64,000 bases of DNA from Cognatiluteimonas weifangensis (GTDB lineage: Bacteria > Pseudomonadota > Gammaproteobacteria > Xanthomonadales > Xanthomonadaceae). The notes beneath the pieces are model-generated. The model was not told the origin of the DNA and did no database searches. It saw only the letters and a program-made list of their open reading frames with translations. Of this stretch, positions 54,965 through 64,000 are shown in pieces (within the stretch, counting starts at the first letter, position 1; the number at the start of each line of letters is the position of its first letter). The translations under genes were made by a program, and so were the position numbers. The stretch spans positions 45,132 to 109,131 of the forward strand of contig NZ_QVPD01000010.1 of NCBI RefSeq assembly GCF_003416885.1, written 5' to 3'.

Positions 54965-56092
54965 ATGGCGGTGATCATTGGAGTGGCGCGGGAAACCGCG
55001 GCCGGCGAGCGTCGCGTGGCGCTGACGCCGGAGACCTGCAGGAAATTCGTCGCCGCCGGCGCCAGCGTGCGGGCCGAGCGCGGCCTCGGCCGCGGCGCGC
55101 ATTTCCCCGACCAGGCCTACGCCGCCGCCGGCGCGCAGCTGGTCGCCGACGCCGACGCGGCGCTGGCGGGCGCGGACCTGGTGCTGTGCGTGCAGCCGCC
55201 GCCGGCCGCCATGATCGAACGCCTGCAGCACGGCACGGTGCTGGTCGGCAGCCTGCAGCCGCAGGCCGATCCGGCGCGTGCAGCCGCGTTGCAGGCGCTG
55301 GCGATCGTCGCCTTTCCGCTGGAGCGGCTGCCGCGCACCACCCGCGCGCAGGCGATGGACGTGCTCAGCTCGCAGGCCGGCATGGCCGGCTACAAGGCGA
55401 TGCTGATCGCCGCGCAGCTGGCGCCGCGCTTCTTCCCGATGCTGACCACCGCCGCCGGCACCATCCGCCCGTCGAAGGTGCTGGTGGTCGGCGCCGGGGT
55501 CGCCGGGTTGCAGGCGATCGCCACCGCCAAGCGGCTCGGGGCGCAGGTCGAGGGTTTCGACGTGCGCCCGGAAACGCGCGAGCAGATCCAGTCGCTGGGC
55601 GGCAAGTTCCTCGACCTGGGCGTCAGCGCCGCCGGCGAGGGCGGCTATGCGCGTGCGCTTACCGACGAGGAGCGCGCCGAGCAGCAGCGCCGCCTGAGCG
55701 AGCATCTGAAGACCATCGACGTCGTCGTCTGCACCGCCGCGGTGCCGGGGCGGCCGGCGCCGAAGATCCTCGATGCGGCGATGGTGGAGGGCATGCAGCC
55801 CGGCAGCGTGATCGTCGACCTGGCCGCGGAAACCGGCGGCAACTGCGAGCTGACCCGGCCCGGGGAAACCATCGAGCGCGACGGCGTCGTCATCGCCGGG
55901 CCGCTGCACCTGGCCAGCAGCGGCGCGCTGCACGCCAGCGAGATGTACGCGCGCAACGTGTTCAATTTCGCCAGCCTGCTGCTCAAGGACGGGGCGCTGG
56001 CGTTCGACTGGGACGATGAGCTGCTGGCGAAGACGGTCTGGCCGCAGCCGCCCGCGGCCGCGGCTCCCGCCGCTGCCGCGTCCGCGACCTGA
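54965..56092 (+). CDS. pntAA: NAD(P) transhydrogenase subunit alpha part 1
   Basis: 375 residues. The dI domain of the proton-translocating transhydrogenase, binding NAD(H): ARETAAGERRVALTPETC, SSQAGMAGYKAML, VLVVGAGVAGLQAIATAKRLGAQVEGFDVRPETREQ. A Pro/Ala-rich C-terminus. In related bacteria it is followed at once by pntAB; here 1.8 kb of minus-strand genes intervene before pntAB at 57900. Confidence 0.94.
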   Translation: MAVIIGVARETAAGERRVALTPETCRKFVAAGASVRAERGLGRGAHFPDQAYAAAGAQLVADADAALAGADLVLCVQPPPAAMIERLQHGTVLVGSLQPQADPARAAALQALAIVAFPLERLPRTTRAQAMDVLSSQAGMAGYKAMLIAAQLAPRFFPMLTTAAGTIRPSKVLVVGAGVAGLQAIATAKRLGAQVEGFDVRPETREQIQSLGGKFLDLGVSAAGEGGYARALTDEERAEQQRRLSEHLKTIDVVVCTAAVPGRPAPKILDAAMVEGMQPGSVIVDLAAETGGNCELTRPGETIERDGVVIAGPLHLASSGALHASEMYARNVFNFASLLLKDGALAFDWDDELLAKTVWPQPPAAAAPAAAASAT

Positions 56093-56281
56093 GCTGCGGC
56101 CACCGCATGCGCGCCTGAGCCGCGCCCACCGCATCCGCGACCTGATCCGCACCTGCCGTGCGCCGGGGCAGGAGCGAGGTGTGAGTCGCGATGCCTGTCG
56201 GGCGCGGCATCGCGACTTGCGTCGCGCCTGCGGTAGAGCCGGCCCTGGGCAGGGCGCGCGCGCGGCGGGCAAGCCGCCGCG

Positions 56282-56746
56282 TCAGTCGTTCGCGCCGGGC
56301 GGATACGCCTGCACCCAGGCGCGGCGCTGCTCGGGGGTCATCGCGCGCCAGCGCTCGCGCAGGGCCTTGCGCTGTTCCGGGGTCATGGTGCGCATCTGCC
56401 CGAACAGCGCCCGCATCTGCGTGCGGCGCTCCGGATCCATCCGCTCCCAGCGGTGCAGGCCGTGGCGCGCGCGGGCGCGCTGCTCCGGGGTCATCGATCG
56501 CCAACCCTGCGCGTGCGCGTAGATCCGTGCGCGCTCGTCGGGATTGGCGTTCCAGCGCTCGCGCAGCGGCGCGATCAGCACTTCGCGCTGTGCCGGGGAC
56601 AGTTGCTCCCAGGCCGGCAGGGCGGGGGCCGGCGCCGTCGCAGCCTGCGGCGGCGGGGTCGGGTCGCCGGCCAGGGCGGTGCCGGCGGCCAGCGCCAGCA
56701 GCAGGCCCAGGCGGGCCAGGCGGAAAGTCGGGGGGGGGGTGCGCAT
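56282..56746 (-). CDS. DUF3106 domain protein, exported
   Basis: 154 residues with a signal peptide (LARLGLLLALAAGTALAG). Repeated short motifs of the type (S/T)PEQR (LSPAQREVL, MTPEQRARARHGL, MTPEQRKALRERW, MTPEQRRAWVQ) fill the mature part, typical of DUF3106. Periplasmic; function unknown. It is last in a sigma-factor module on the minus strand. Confidence 0.86.
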   Translation of the reverse strand: MRTPPPTFRLARLGLLLALAAGTALAGDPTPPPQAATAPAPALPAWEQLSPAQREVLIAPLRERWNANPDERARIYAHAQGWRSMTPEQRARARHGLHRWERMDPERRTQMRALFGQMRTMTPEQRKALRERWRAMTPEQRRAWVQAYPPGAND

Positions 56747-56752
56747 GGGGGG

Positions 56753-57145
56753 TTACTCCGAGGCGAGCGTGACGGCATCGCGCGATGCCAGCCACAGGTA
56801 GAAATCGGGATCCTGGTCGAGCGTGGCCGGGGCGGTGTCGACGGCGGCCGGCTGCGTGGCCAGCGGCAGGCCGACGCCCGGCGCCGGGTCCGGCGTGCCC
56901 GGCCCCCGCAGCCCGAAGGCCAGGGCCAGCACCAGCGCGGCGGCCGCGCCCCAGGACCAGGCCGGCATCCGGGGCGGCTGCGCCCGGACTTCGCCGGCGA
57001 GCGCCGCCTGCAGGCGGTGGTGCAGTTGCGCGCGGGCGCGCGGCGAAAGCGCCGCCAGCGCCTGCCGGTGGTGCGCGCGCGCGGCGCGGTCGACGGCAGG
57101 CGCGTCGAGGTCGCGGCCGGGCTGCGGGGGGGTGTGTTCGTTCAT
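56753..57145 (-). CDS. Putative membrane protein downstream of the sigma factor (DUF3619-like/anti-sigma-like)
   Basis: 130 residues from ATG 57145. A soluble helical N-terminal part (ARAHHRQALAALSPRARAQLHHRLQAALAGE), one membrane segment (AWSWGAAAALVLALAFGL) and a periplasmic C-terminus (DPDFYLWLASRD). This layout resembles the proteins between ECF sigma factors and DUF3106 in related genomes. It may regulate the sigma factor but no anti-sigma zinc motif is visible. Its ATG overlaps the sigma stop (ATGA). Confidence 0.78.
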   Translation of the reverse strand: MNEHTPPQPGRDLDAPAVDRAARAHHRQALAALSPRARAQLHHRLQAALAGEVRAQPPRMPAWSWGAAAALVLALAFGLRGPGTPDPAPGVGLPLATQPAAVDTAPATLDQDPDFYLWLASRDAVTLASE

Positions 57146-57729
57146 CGCCAGTCCTCCAGTTGCTGCTGCAGCGCGGTCCGCGCGCGCGACAGGTGCGTCT
57201 TCACCGAGCCCTCGCTGCACCCCATGACGCGCGCGGTGGTCGCGACGTCGAGTTCCTCCAGCACCCGCAGCGTGAACGCCTCGCGCTGCCGCCGCGGCAG
57301 CGCCGCCAGCGCCGTCGCCAGCCGCGCGTAGCCTTCGCGGCCGTCGTGGGCGCGCGCCGGGTCGGGACCCGGGTCGATCCAGTCGATCCCGCCGCTGTCC
57401 TGCGCCGGCGCCGGCAGCAGCCAGCGCAGGCGGAAGTTGCGGCGCCGCTGCAGGTCGACGACGCGGCTGCGCAGGACACTCCAGAACAGCGGCGGCCACT
57501 CCGGCGCCGGGCGCGTGCGGTAGGCCAGCATCTTCAGCATCGCGTCCTGGACCGCGTCCAGGGCGTCCTCGCGCTGGCGCAGGCCGAGTTCGGCGAAGCG
57601 GAACGCGCGCGGGCCGATCTCGGCCAGGAACCGCTCCAGCGTGGGCGCCGGGTCGGCCGCGGCCGTGGCCGCGGTTGCGGCGTCGGGGAAACGGTCCTCG
57701 GCGGCGGGGGCGTTCACGCGCAGCAGCAT
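57142..57729 (-). CDS. ECF-type RNA polymerase sigma factor
   Basis: 195 residues. Sigma-70 region 2 (LGLRQREDALDAVQDAMLKMLAYRTRPAPEWPPLFWSVLRSRVVDLQRRRN) and region 4 (LPRRQREAFTLRVLEELDVATTARVMGCSEGSVKTHLSRARTALQQQLE). A weakly conserved N-terminal extension precedes region 2. It is first in a three-gene unit with the membrane protein and DUF3106. It lies between pntAA and pntAB on the opposite strand. Confidence 0.92.
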   Translation of the reverse strand: MLLRVNAPAAEDRFPDAATAATAAADPAPTLERFLAEIGPRAFRFAELGLRQREDALDAVQDAMLKMLAYRTRPAPEWPPLFWSVLRSRVVDLQRRRNFRLRWLLPAPAQDSGGIDWIDPGPDPARAHDGREGYARLATALAALPRRQREAFTLRVLEELDVATTARVMGCSEGSVKTHLSRARTALQQQLEDWR

Positions 57730-57899
57730 AGGGCGGGCGGCTCGACCCCGGTATCGCGGCGCAGCGGCGTGCTGCAGACTGGAAAACGCGTCCGCAGGTC
57801 TGGGGTTGACCGCGGCGGCCGCCGGATCGCGGCCCGCGGCGCGGCCGGGCCGCCGCCGGCGCGGTTATGATGCGGCCACCACCGCGCGGGGAGGCACCG

Positions 57900-58214
57900 A
57901 TGGGCGACGGATTCGTGGCGCTGTACGTGTTCATGCTGGCGGCGATCGCCGGCCACGTGATCATCTCGCGGGTGCCGGTGATCCTGCATACGCCGCTGAT
58001 GTCGGGCTCCAACTTCATCCACGGCATCGTCCTGATCGGCGCGATGGTGGTGCTGGGCCACGCCGATACCCCGCTGGAGAAGGCGATCGGCTTCGTCGCG
58101 GTGCTGCTGGGCGCCGGCAACGCCGCCGGCGGCTACGTGGTCACCGAGCGGATGCTGGAGATGTTCAAGACCAGCCGCAAACCCGGTGCCGGCCAAGCCG
58201 GGGACAAGGCATGA
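57900..58214 (+). CDS. pntAB: NAD(P) transhydrogenase subunit alpha part 2
   Basis: 104 residues from ATG 57900 (MGDGFVALYVFMLAAIAGHVIISRVPVILHTPLMSGSNFIHGIVLIG), the membrane part of the alpha subunit. The TPLMSGSN motif is characteristic. Stop and pntB start overlap (ATGA). It is separated from pntAA by an opposing sigma module. Confidence 0.93.
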   Translation: MGDGFVALYVFMLAAIAGHVIISRVPVILHTPLMSGSNFIHGIVLIGAMVVLGHADTPLEKAIGFVAVLLGAGNAAGGYVVTERMLEMFKTSRKPGAGQAGDKA

Positions 58215-59605
58215 GCTGGCTGCCGCTGCTGGTGAAGACCAGCTACTTCATTGCCGCCACCTTGTTCCTGCTCGGCCTGCAGCGCATGGCCAGCCCGAAG
58301 ACCGCGCGCAGCGGCATCCAGTGGGCCGGCATCGGCATGCTGATCGCCACGTTCGCGACGTTCCTGCTGCCGGGGCTGCACAACCTCGGCTTGATGGTGG
58401 TCGCCATCGTCATCGGCGTCGGCCTGAACTGGGCGTGGGGCCGGAAGGTGCCGATCACCGACATGCCGCAGATGGTGGCGCTGTTCAACGGCATGGGCGG
58501 CGGCTCGGCGGCGGCGATCGGCGCGGTGGAGCTGCTGCGCTTCTCGCTCGCCGGCACCGCGCCGCCGCCGCGGCTGACCCTGGTGCTGGGCGTGGTCGGC
58601 GCGCTGATCGGCGCGGTCTCGCTGTCGGGTTCGGTGATCGCCTGGGCCAAGCTCGACGGGCGCATGGACAAGCGCTACACCTTCCCCGGCCAGCAATGGT
58701 TCAACGCGCTGGTGGCGCTGGCCGCGGTGGTGCTCGGGGCGCTGGTGGTGCAGTCGCTCGGGGTGCCGCTGGTGATCGCCTTCTTCGTCGCCGCGCTGGC
58801 GCTGGGCGTGCTGATGACGCTGCCCATCGGCGGCGCCGACATGCCGGTGGTGATCTCGCTGTACAACGCCTTCACCGGCCTGGCGGTCGCGTTCGAGGGC
58901 TACGTGCTGGGCAACGAGGCGCTGATCATCGCCGGCATGATGGTCGGCGCGGCCGGCATGCTGCTGACGCGGCTGATGGCCAAGGCGATGAACCGGCCGA
59001 TCTCGGGCGTGCTGTTCTCCAACTTCGGCGGCGGCAGCGGCCAGGCGCAGGCGATCGCCGGCGCGCAGAAACCGATCGAGGCCGGCGACGTCGCCGCGAT
59101 GATGGCCTACGCCGAACGCGTGGTGATCGTGCCCGGCTACGGCATGGCGGTGGCGCAGGCGCAGCACAAGATCTGGGAACTGGCGCAGCGGCTGATCGAG
59201 CGCGGGGTCAAGGTCAAGTTCGCGATCCATCCGGTCGCCGGGCGCATGCCCGGGCACATGAACGTGCTGCTGGCCGAGGCCGGCGTGCCCTACGACCTGA
59301 TCGCCGACATGGACGACATCAACCCGGAGTTTCCCAATACCGATGTCTCGCTGGTGATCGGCGCCAACGACGTGGTCAACCCGGTGGCCCGGACCGATCC
59401 GGCCTCGCCGATCTACGGCATGCCGATCCTGGATGTGTCGCAGTCGAAGAACACCGTGGTGATCAAGCGCGGCAAGGGCACCGGTTTTGCCGGCATCGAG
59501 AACGCGCTGTTCTACGCCGACAACACGCGGATGCTGTACGGCGACGGCGCGGAGATGGCCGGCGCGCTGGTCGCCGAGCTCAAGGCGCTGGACGGCGGCC
59601 ACTAG
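58211..59605 (+). CDS. pntB: NAD(P) transhydrogenase subunit beta
   Basis: 464 residues. About eight or nine membrane helices followed by the NADP(H)-binding dIII domain (VVIVPGYGMAVAQAQHKIWELA, FAIHPVAGRMPGHMNVLLAEAGVPYD, ADMDDINPEFPNTDVSLVIGANDVVNP). Completes the proton-pumping transhydrogenase that makes NADPH. The downstream hypothetical gene on the opposite strand overlaps its 3' end by 26 bases. Confidence 0.96.
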   Translation: MSWLPLLVKTSYFIAATLFLLGLQRMASPKTARSGIQWAGIGMLIATFATFLLPGLHNLGLMVVAIVIGVGLNWAWGRKVPITDMPQMVALFNGMGGGSAAAIGAVELLRFSLAGTAPPPRLTLVLGVVGALIGAVSLSGSVIAWAKLDGRMDKRYTFPGQQWFNALVALAAVVLGALVVQSLGVPLVIAFFVAALALGVLMTLPIGGADMPVVISLYNAFTGLAVAFEGYVLGNEALIIAGMMVGAAGMLLTRLMAKAMNRPISGVLFSNFGGGSGQAQAIAGAQKPIEAGDVAAMMAYAERVVIVPGYGMAVAQAQHKIWELAQRLIERGVKVKFAIHPVAGRMPGHMNVLLAEAGVPYDLIADMDDINPEFPNTDVSLVIGANDVVNPVARTDPASPIYGMPILDVSQSKNTVVIKRGKGTGFAGIENALFYADNTRMLYGDGAEMAGALVAELKALDGGH

Positions 59606-60011
59606 CGGCGAGCGCCGCCAGCAGCAGCGCCGCCGCCAGCCAGGCCAGGTCGGCCGGGCGGTTGGCGAGCCCGGCCAGGGTCCAGGCGTAGCGCGGCCCG
59701 AGCCGCAGCGCCGATTCCCACGGCAGCAGGCCCAGCAGCCGGCCGACCTGCGCGGCGGCGATCCCCCAGTTGGCCAGGACGATGGTGGCGGCGGTGGCGG
59801 CCACCGCCGCCAGCGCGCGCGGCCAGCCGGCCGGCGCCCGCGCCAGCCGCAGCAGCAGCGCCGCGTCGAGCGCCGCGAGCACCGCCATCCAGCTGCATTG
59901 CCGGTCGCGGATCAGGGCAAGCAGGATCCAGGCGGCGGCAAAACCGCCGCTGCCCAGCACCAGCAGGGCGGATGCCAGCCAGCGCGATGGCCGCGCCTTG
60001 ATGTCGATCAT
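59580..60011 (-). CDS. Small multi-spanning membrane protein, unknown
   Basis: 143 residues from ATG 60011 (MIDIKARPSRWLASALLVLGSGGFAAAWILLAL). Four hydrophobic segments. No family. It is convergent with pntB and overlaps it by 26 bases, which lowers certainty about the end but not about the gene being real. Confidence 0.7.
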   Translation of the reverse strand: MIDIKARPSRWLASALLVLGSGGFAAAWILLALIRDRQCSWMAVLAALDAALLLRLARAPAGWPRALAAVAATAATIVLANWGIAAAQVGRLLGLLPWESALRLGPRYAWTLAGLANRPADLAWLAAALLLAALAASGRRPAP

Positions 60012-60097
60012 GGCAAGGCTCCATGCCTGCGCAAACGCCACAGCATAGCGTCCGCGCGGCGCTAGAATGGCGCCGCCGCCCCTTTTTTCCGGTCCCG

Positions 60098-60652
60098 ATG
60101 AACATGTATTCCCGCAGCAGCGAACCCGTGCGCTTCGAACGCGACTGCGCCGCCGTGCTGGTGCCGCAGGGCGACGCCGTGACCCTGCCGGCCGGCAGCG
60201 TCGGCTACATCACCCAGGCGCTGGGCGGCAGCTACACGGTGTTCGTGGAGGGCAACCTGTTCCGGATCGCCGGCGAGGACGCCGACGCCATCGGCAAGGA
60301 GCCGACCGCGCCGCTGGCGCTGGAAGACGCCACCGACGACGCCGTGGAGGAGCTGGTCTGGCGCCAGCTGCGCACCTGCTACGACCCCGAGATCCCGATC
60401 AACGTGGTCGACCTGGGCCTGGTCTACGAGGCCGCGGTCCTGCACCGCGACGACGGCCAGCGCCTGGTCAAGGTGCGGATGACCCTGACCGCGCCCGGCT
60501 GCGGCATGGGCGACATCCTGATCGAGGACGCGCGCAGCAAGCTGGAGCTGATCCCGACGGTGGCCGAAACCGACATCCAGCTGGTGTTCGACCCGCCGTG
60601 GACGGCCAGCATGATGTCCGAAGCCGCGCGCCTGGAAACCGGAATGTACTGA
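60098..60652 (+). CDS. sufT: SufT-like Fe-S cluster assembly protein
   Basis: 184 residues. The central MIP18/PaaD-type fold is visible: YDPEIPINVVDLGLVYEAAV and MTLTAPGCGMGDILIEDARSKLELIPTVAETDIQLVFDPPW, with the conserved Cys in GCGMGD. SufT assists maturation of Fe-S proteins. It stands alone; no other suf genes are in the window. ATG 60098 (MNMYSRSSEPVRFERDC) has two nearby Met codons. Confidence 0.88.
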   Translation: MNMYSRSSEPVRFERDCAAVLVPQGDAVTLPAGSVGYITQALGGSYTVFVEGNLFRIAGEDADAIGKEPTAPLALEDATDDAVEELVWRQLRTCYDPEIPINVVDLGLVYEAAVLHRDDGQRLVKVRMTLTAPGCGMGDILIEDARSKLELIPTVAETDIQLVFDPPWTASMMSEAARLETGMY

Positions 60653-60712
60653 GCGCCGGCGGCGGCGCTGTAAACGGTTCCAGAAAAGTTGGAACCGGTT
60701 ACGTTCCAGATC

Positions 60713-63666
<2,954 letters not shown>

Positions 63667-63696
63667 TTTTGCGAGTGTTGTCCCCACAGGACTTTC

Positions 63697-63724
63697 GACC
63701 CCGGCCTTGCGCCGGGGTCTTTTT
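63697..63724 (+). terminator. Rho-independent terminator of the M4 protease gene
   Basis: GACCCCGG at 63697-63704 pairs with CCGGGGTC at 63712-63719, loop CCTTGCG, followed by five Ts (63720-63724). Confidence 0.92.
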
Positions 63725-63740
63725 ATGGCTCATCTCCCGA

Positions 63741-63865
63741 GCGTGGGAACCTGTGAGAGAGAAGCCGGTAGCTCAGCCCGTGCGGCTTGGGCTGCGCGCC
63801 GCGGATGACGCCTGTCTTCGAGGGGGCTTTGAAGGCGCTGTCGTCATCCCCGCGAAAGCGGGGAT
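63741..63865 (+). repeat. Degenerate module-1 repeat plus a separate REP-like palindrome
   Basis: 63741-63790 has a weak copy of the GTGGGAA...GAAGCCGGTAGCTCAGCCCGTGCGG pattern of module 1. ATCCCCGCG-AA-AGCGGGGAT at 63846-63865 is a different palindrome, a widely found REP type. No gene is visible in 63725-64000. Confidence 0.6.
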
Positions 63866-63902
63866 CCAGTGTGTTGAAACCGTCAAAAACGAGATACGAC
63901 CC

Positions 63903-64000
63903 GGCTTCGGAGGGAGTCGCCGCCCGGCGGGCTGGGGGTGCTGCGCCCTCCTGACGACCTCCTGTCTTTAAGTCGGGTCGTGGACCATCCATGGTCCACT
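63903..64000 (-). repeat. Composite repeat copy C, inverted and cut by the window edge
   Basis: One 72-base core in reverse orientation at 63903-63974, followed by a perfect small palindrome GTGGACCATCCATGGTCCAC at 63980-63999 that belongs to the same family as those at 3135-3154 and 38784-38803. The element continues beyond 64000. Confidence 0.85.

Noticed and set aside
60675..60697. Palindrome downstream of sufT as a Rho-independent terminator
   Set aside because: The stem is only seven bases with a nine-base loop and there is no U-tract after it; it could as well be an operator.

Overview
This window is a high-GC chromosomal segment from a gammaproteobacterium, most likely the Xanthomonadaceae/Lysobacteraceae (Lysobacter or Luteimonas-like). 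The basis is the gene order lptD-surA-pdxA-rsmA-apaG-apaH, an oxyR/ahpC pair, an extracellular M4 protease with PPC and P domains behind a Crp/Clp-type palindrome, and integron attC sites of the aadA/Xanthomonas type. The genus is inferred from these features; no search was run. No rRNA or tRNA gene was seen.

Left part (1-24.2 kb): a partial TerC gene; a lemA/TPM/TPM envelope operon; a composite non-coding repeat; lgt-thyA-folA (lipoprotein maturation and thymidylate/folate metabolism); the minus-strand operon lptD-surA-pdxA-rsmA-apaG-apaH, with overlapping or abutting genes; a histone-deacetylase-like amidohydrolase; a PduO-type cobalamin adenosyltransferase with a small membrane protein; two overlapping ubiquinone-type hydroxylases; an EF-hand protein; glnS with a Cys-rich lipoprotein and a deaminase; and a DUF2007 protein coupled to a membrane diguanylate cyclase.

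Middle part (24.3-41.1 kb): a peroxide and iron-sulfur block (rubrerythrin, GlpC-like Fe-S protein, DUF3501), rnk, then divergent oxyR and ahpC with a good OxyR operator between them and ahpD downstream. Next come a giant Lhr-type helicase carrying an in-frame palindromic repeat, an M1 aminopeptidase with a strong terminator, a second copy of the composite repeat, prmC, and proline iminopeptidase.

41.4-50.0 kb is a mobile-integron-type cassette array with no integrase in view: 16 attC sites and 16 cassettes reading on the minus strand, most encoding small unknown, membrane or exported proteins. The distal end holds degenerate attC sites and more chromosome-like enzymes (VOC, cupin, YCII, OsmC). 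In many cassettes the attC core supplies the stop codon, and the mutated cores still supply one.

Right part (50.2-64 kb): a NUDIX hydrolase, a 5'-3' exonuclease, a nitroreductase, DUF1631, the proton-translocating transhydrogenase genes (pntAA, then pntAB-pntB) split by an opposing sigma-factor module, sufT, and the secreted M4 protease. A third, inverted copy of the composite repeat runs off the right edge. The least explained items are the composite repeat (72-bp conserved core, about 109-bp period, hairpin stems with paired changes) and the cassette array.
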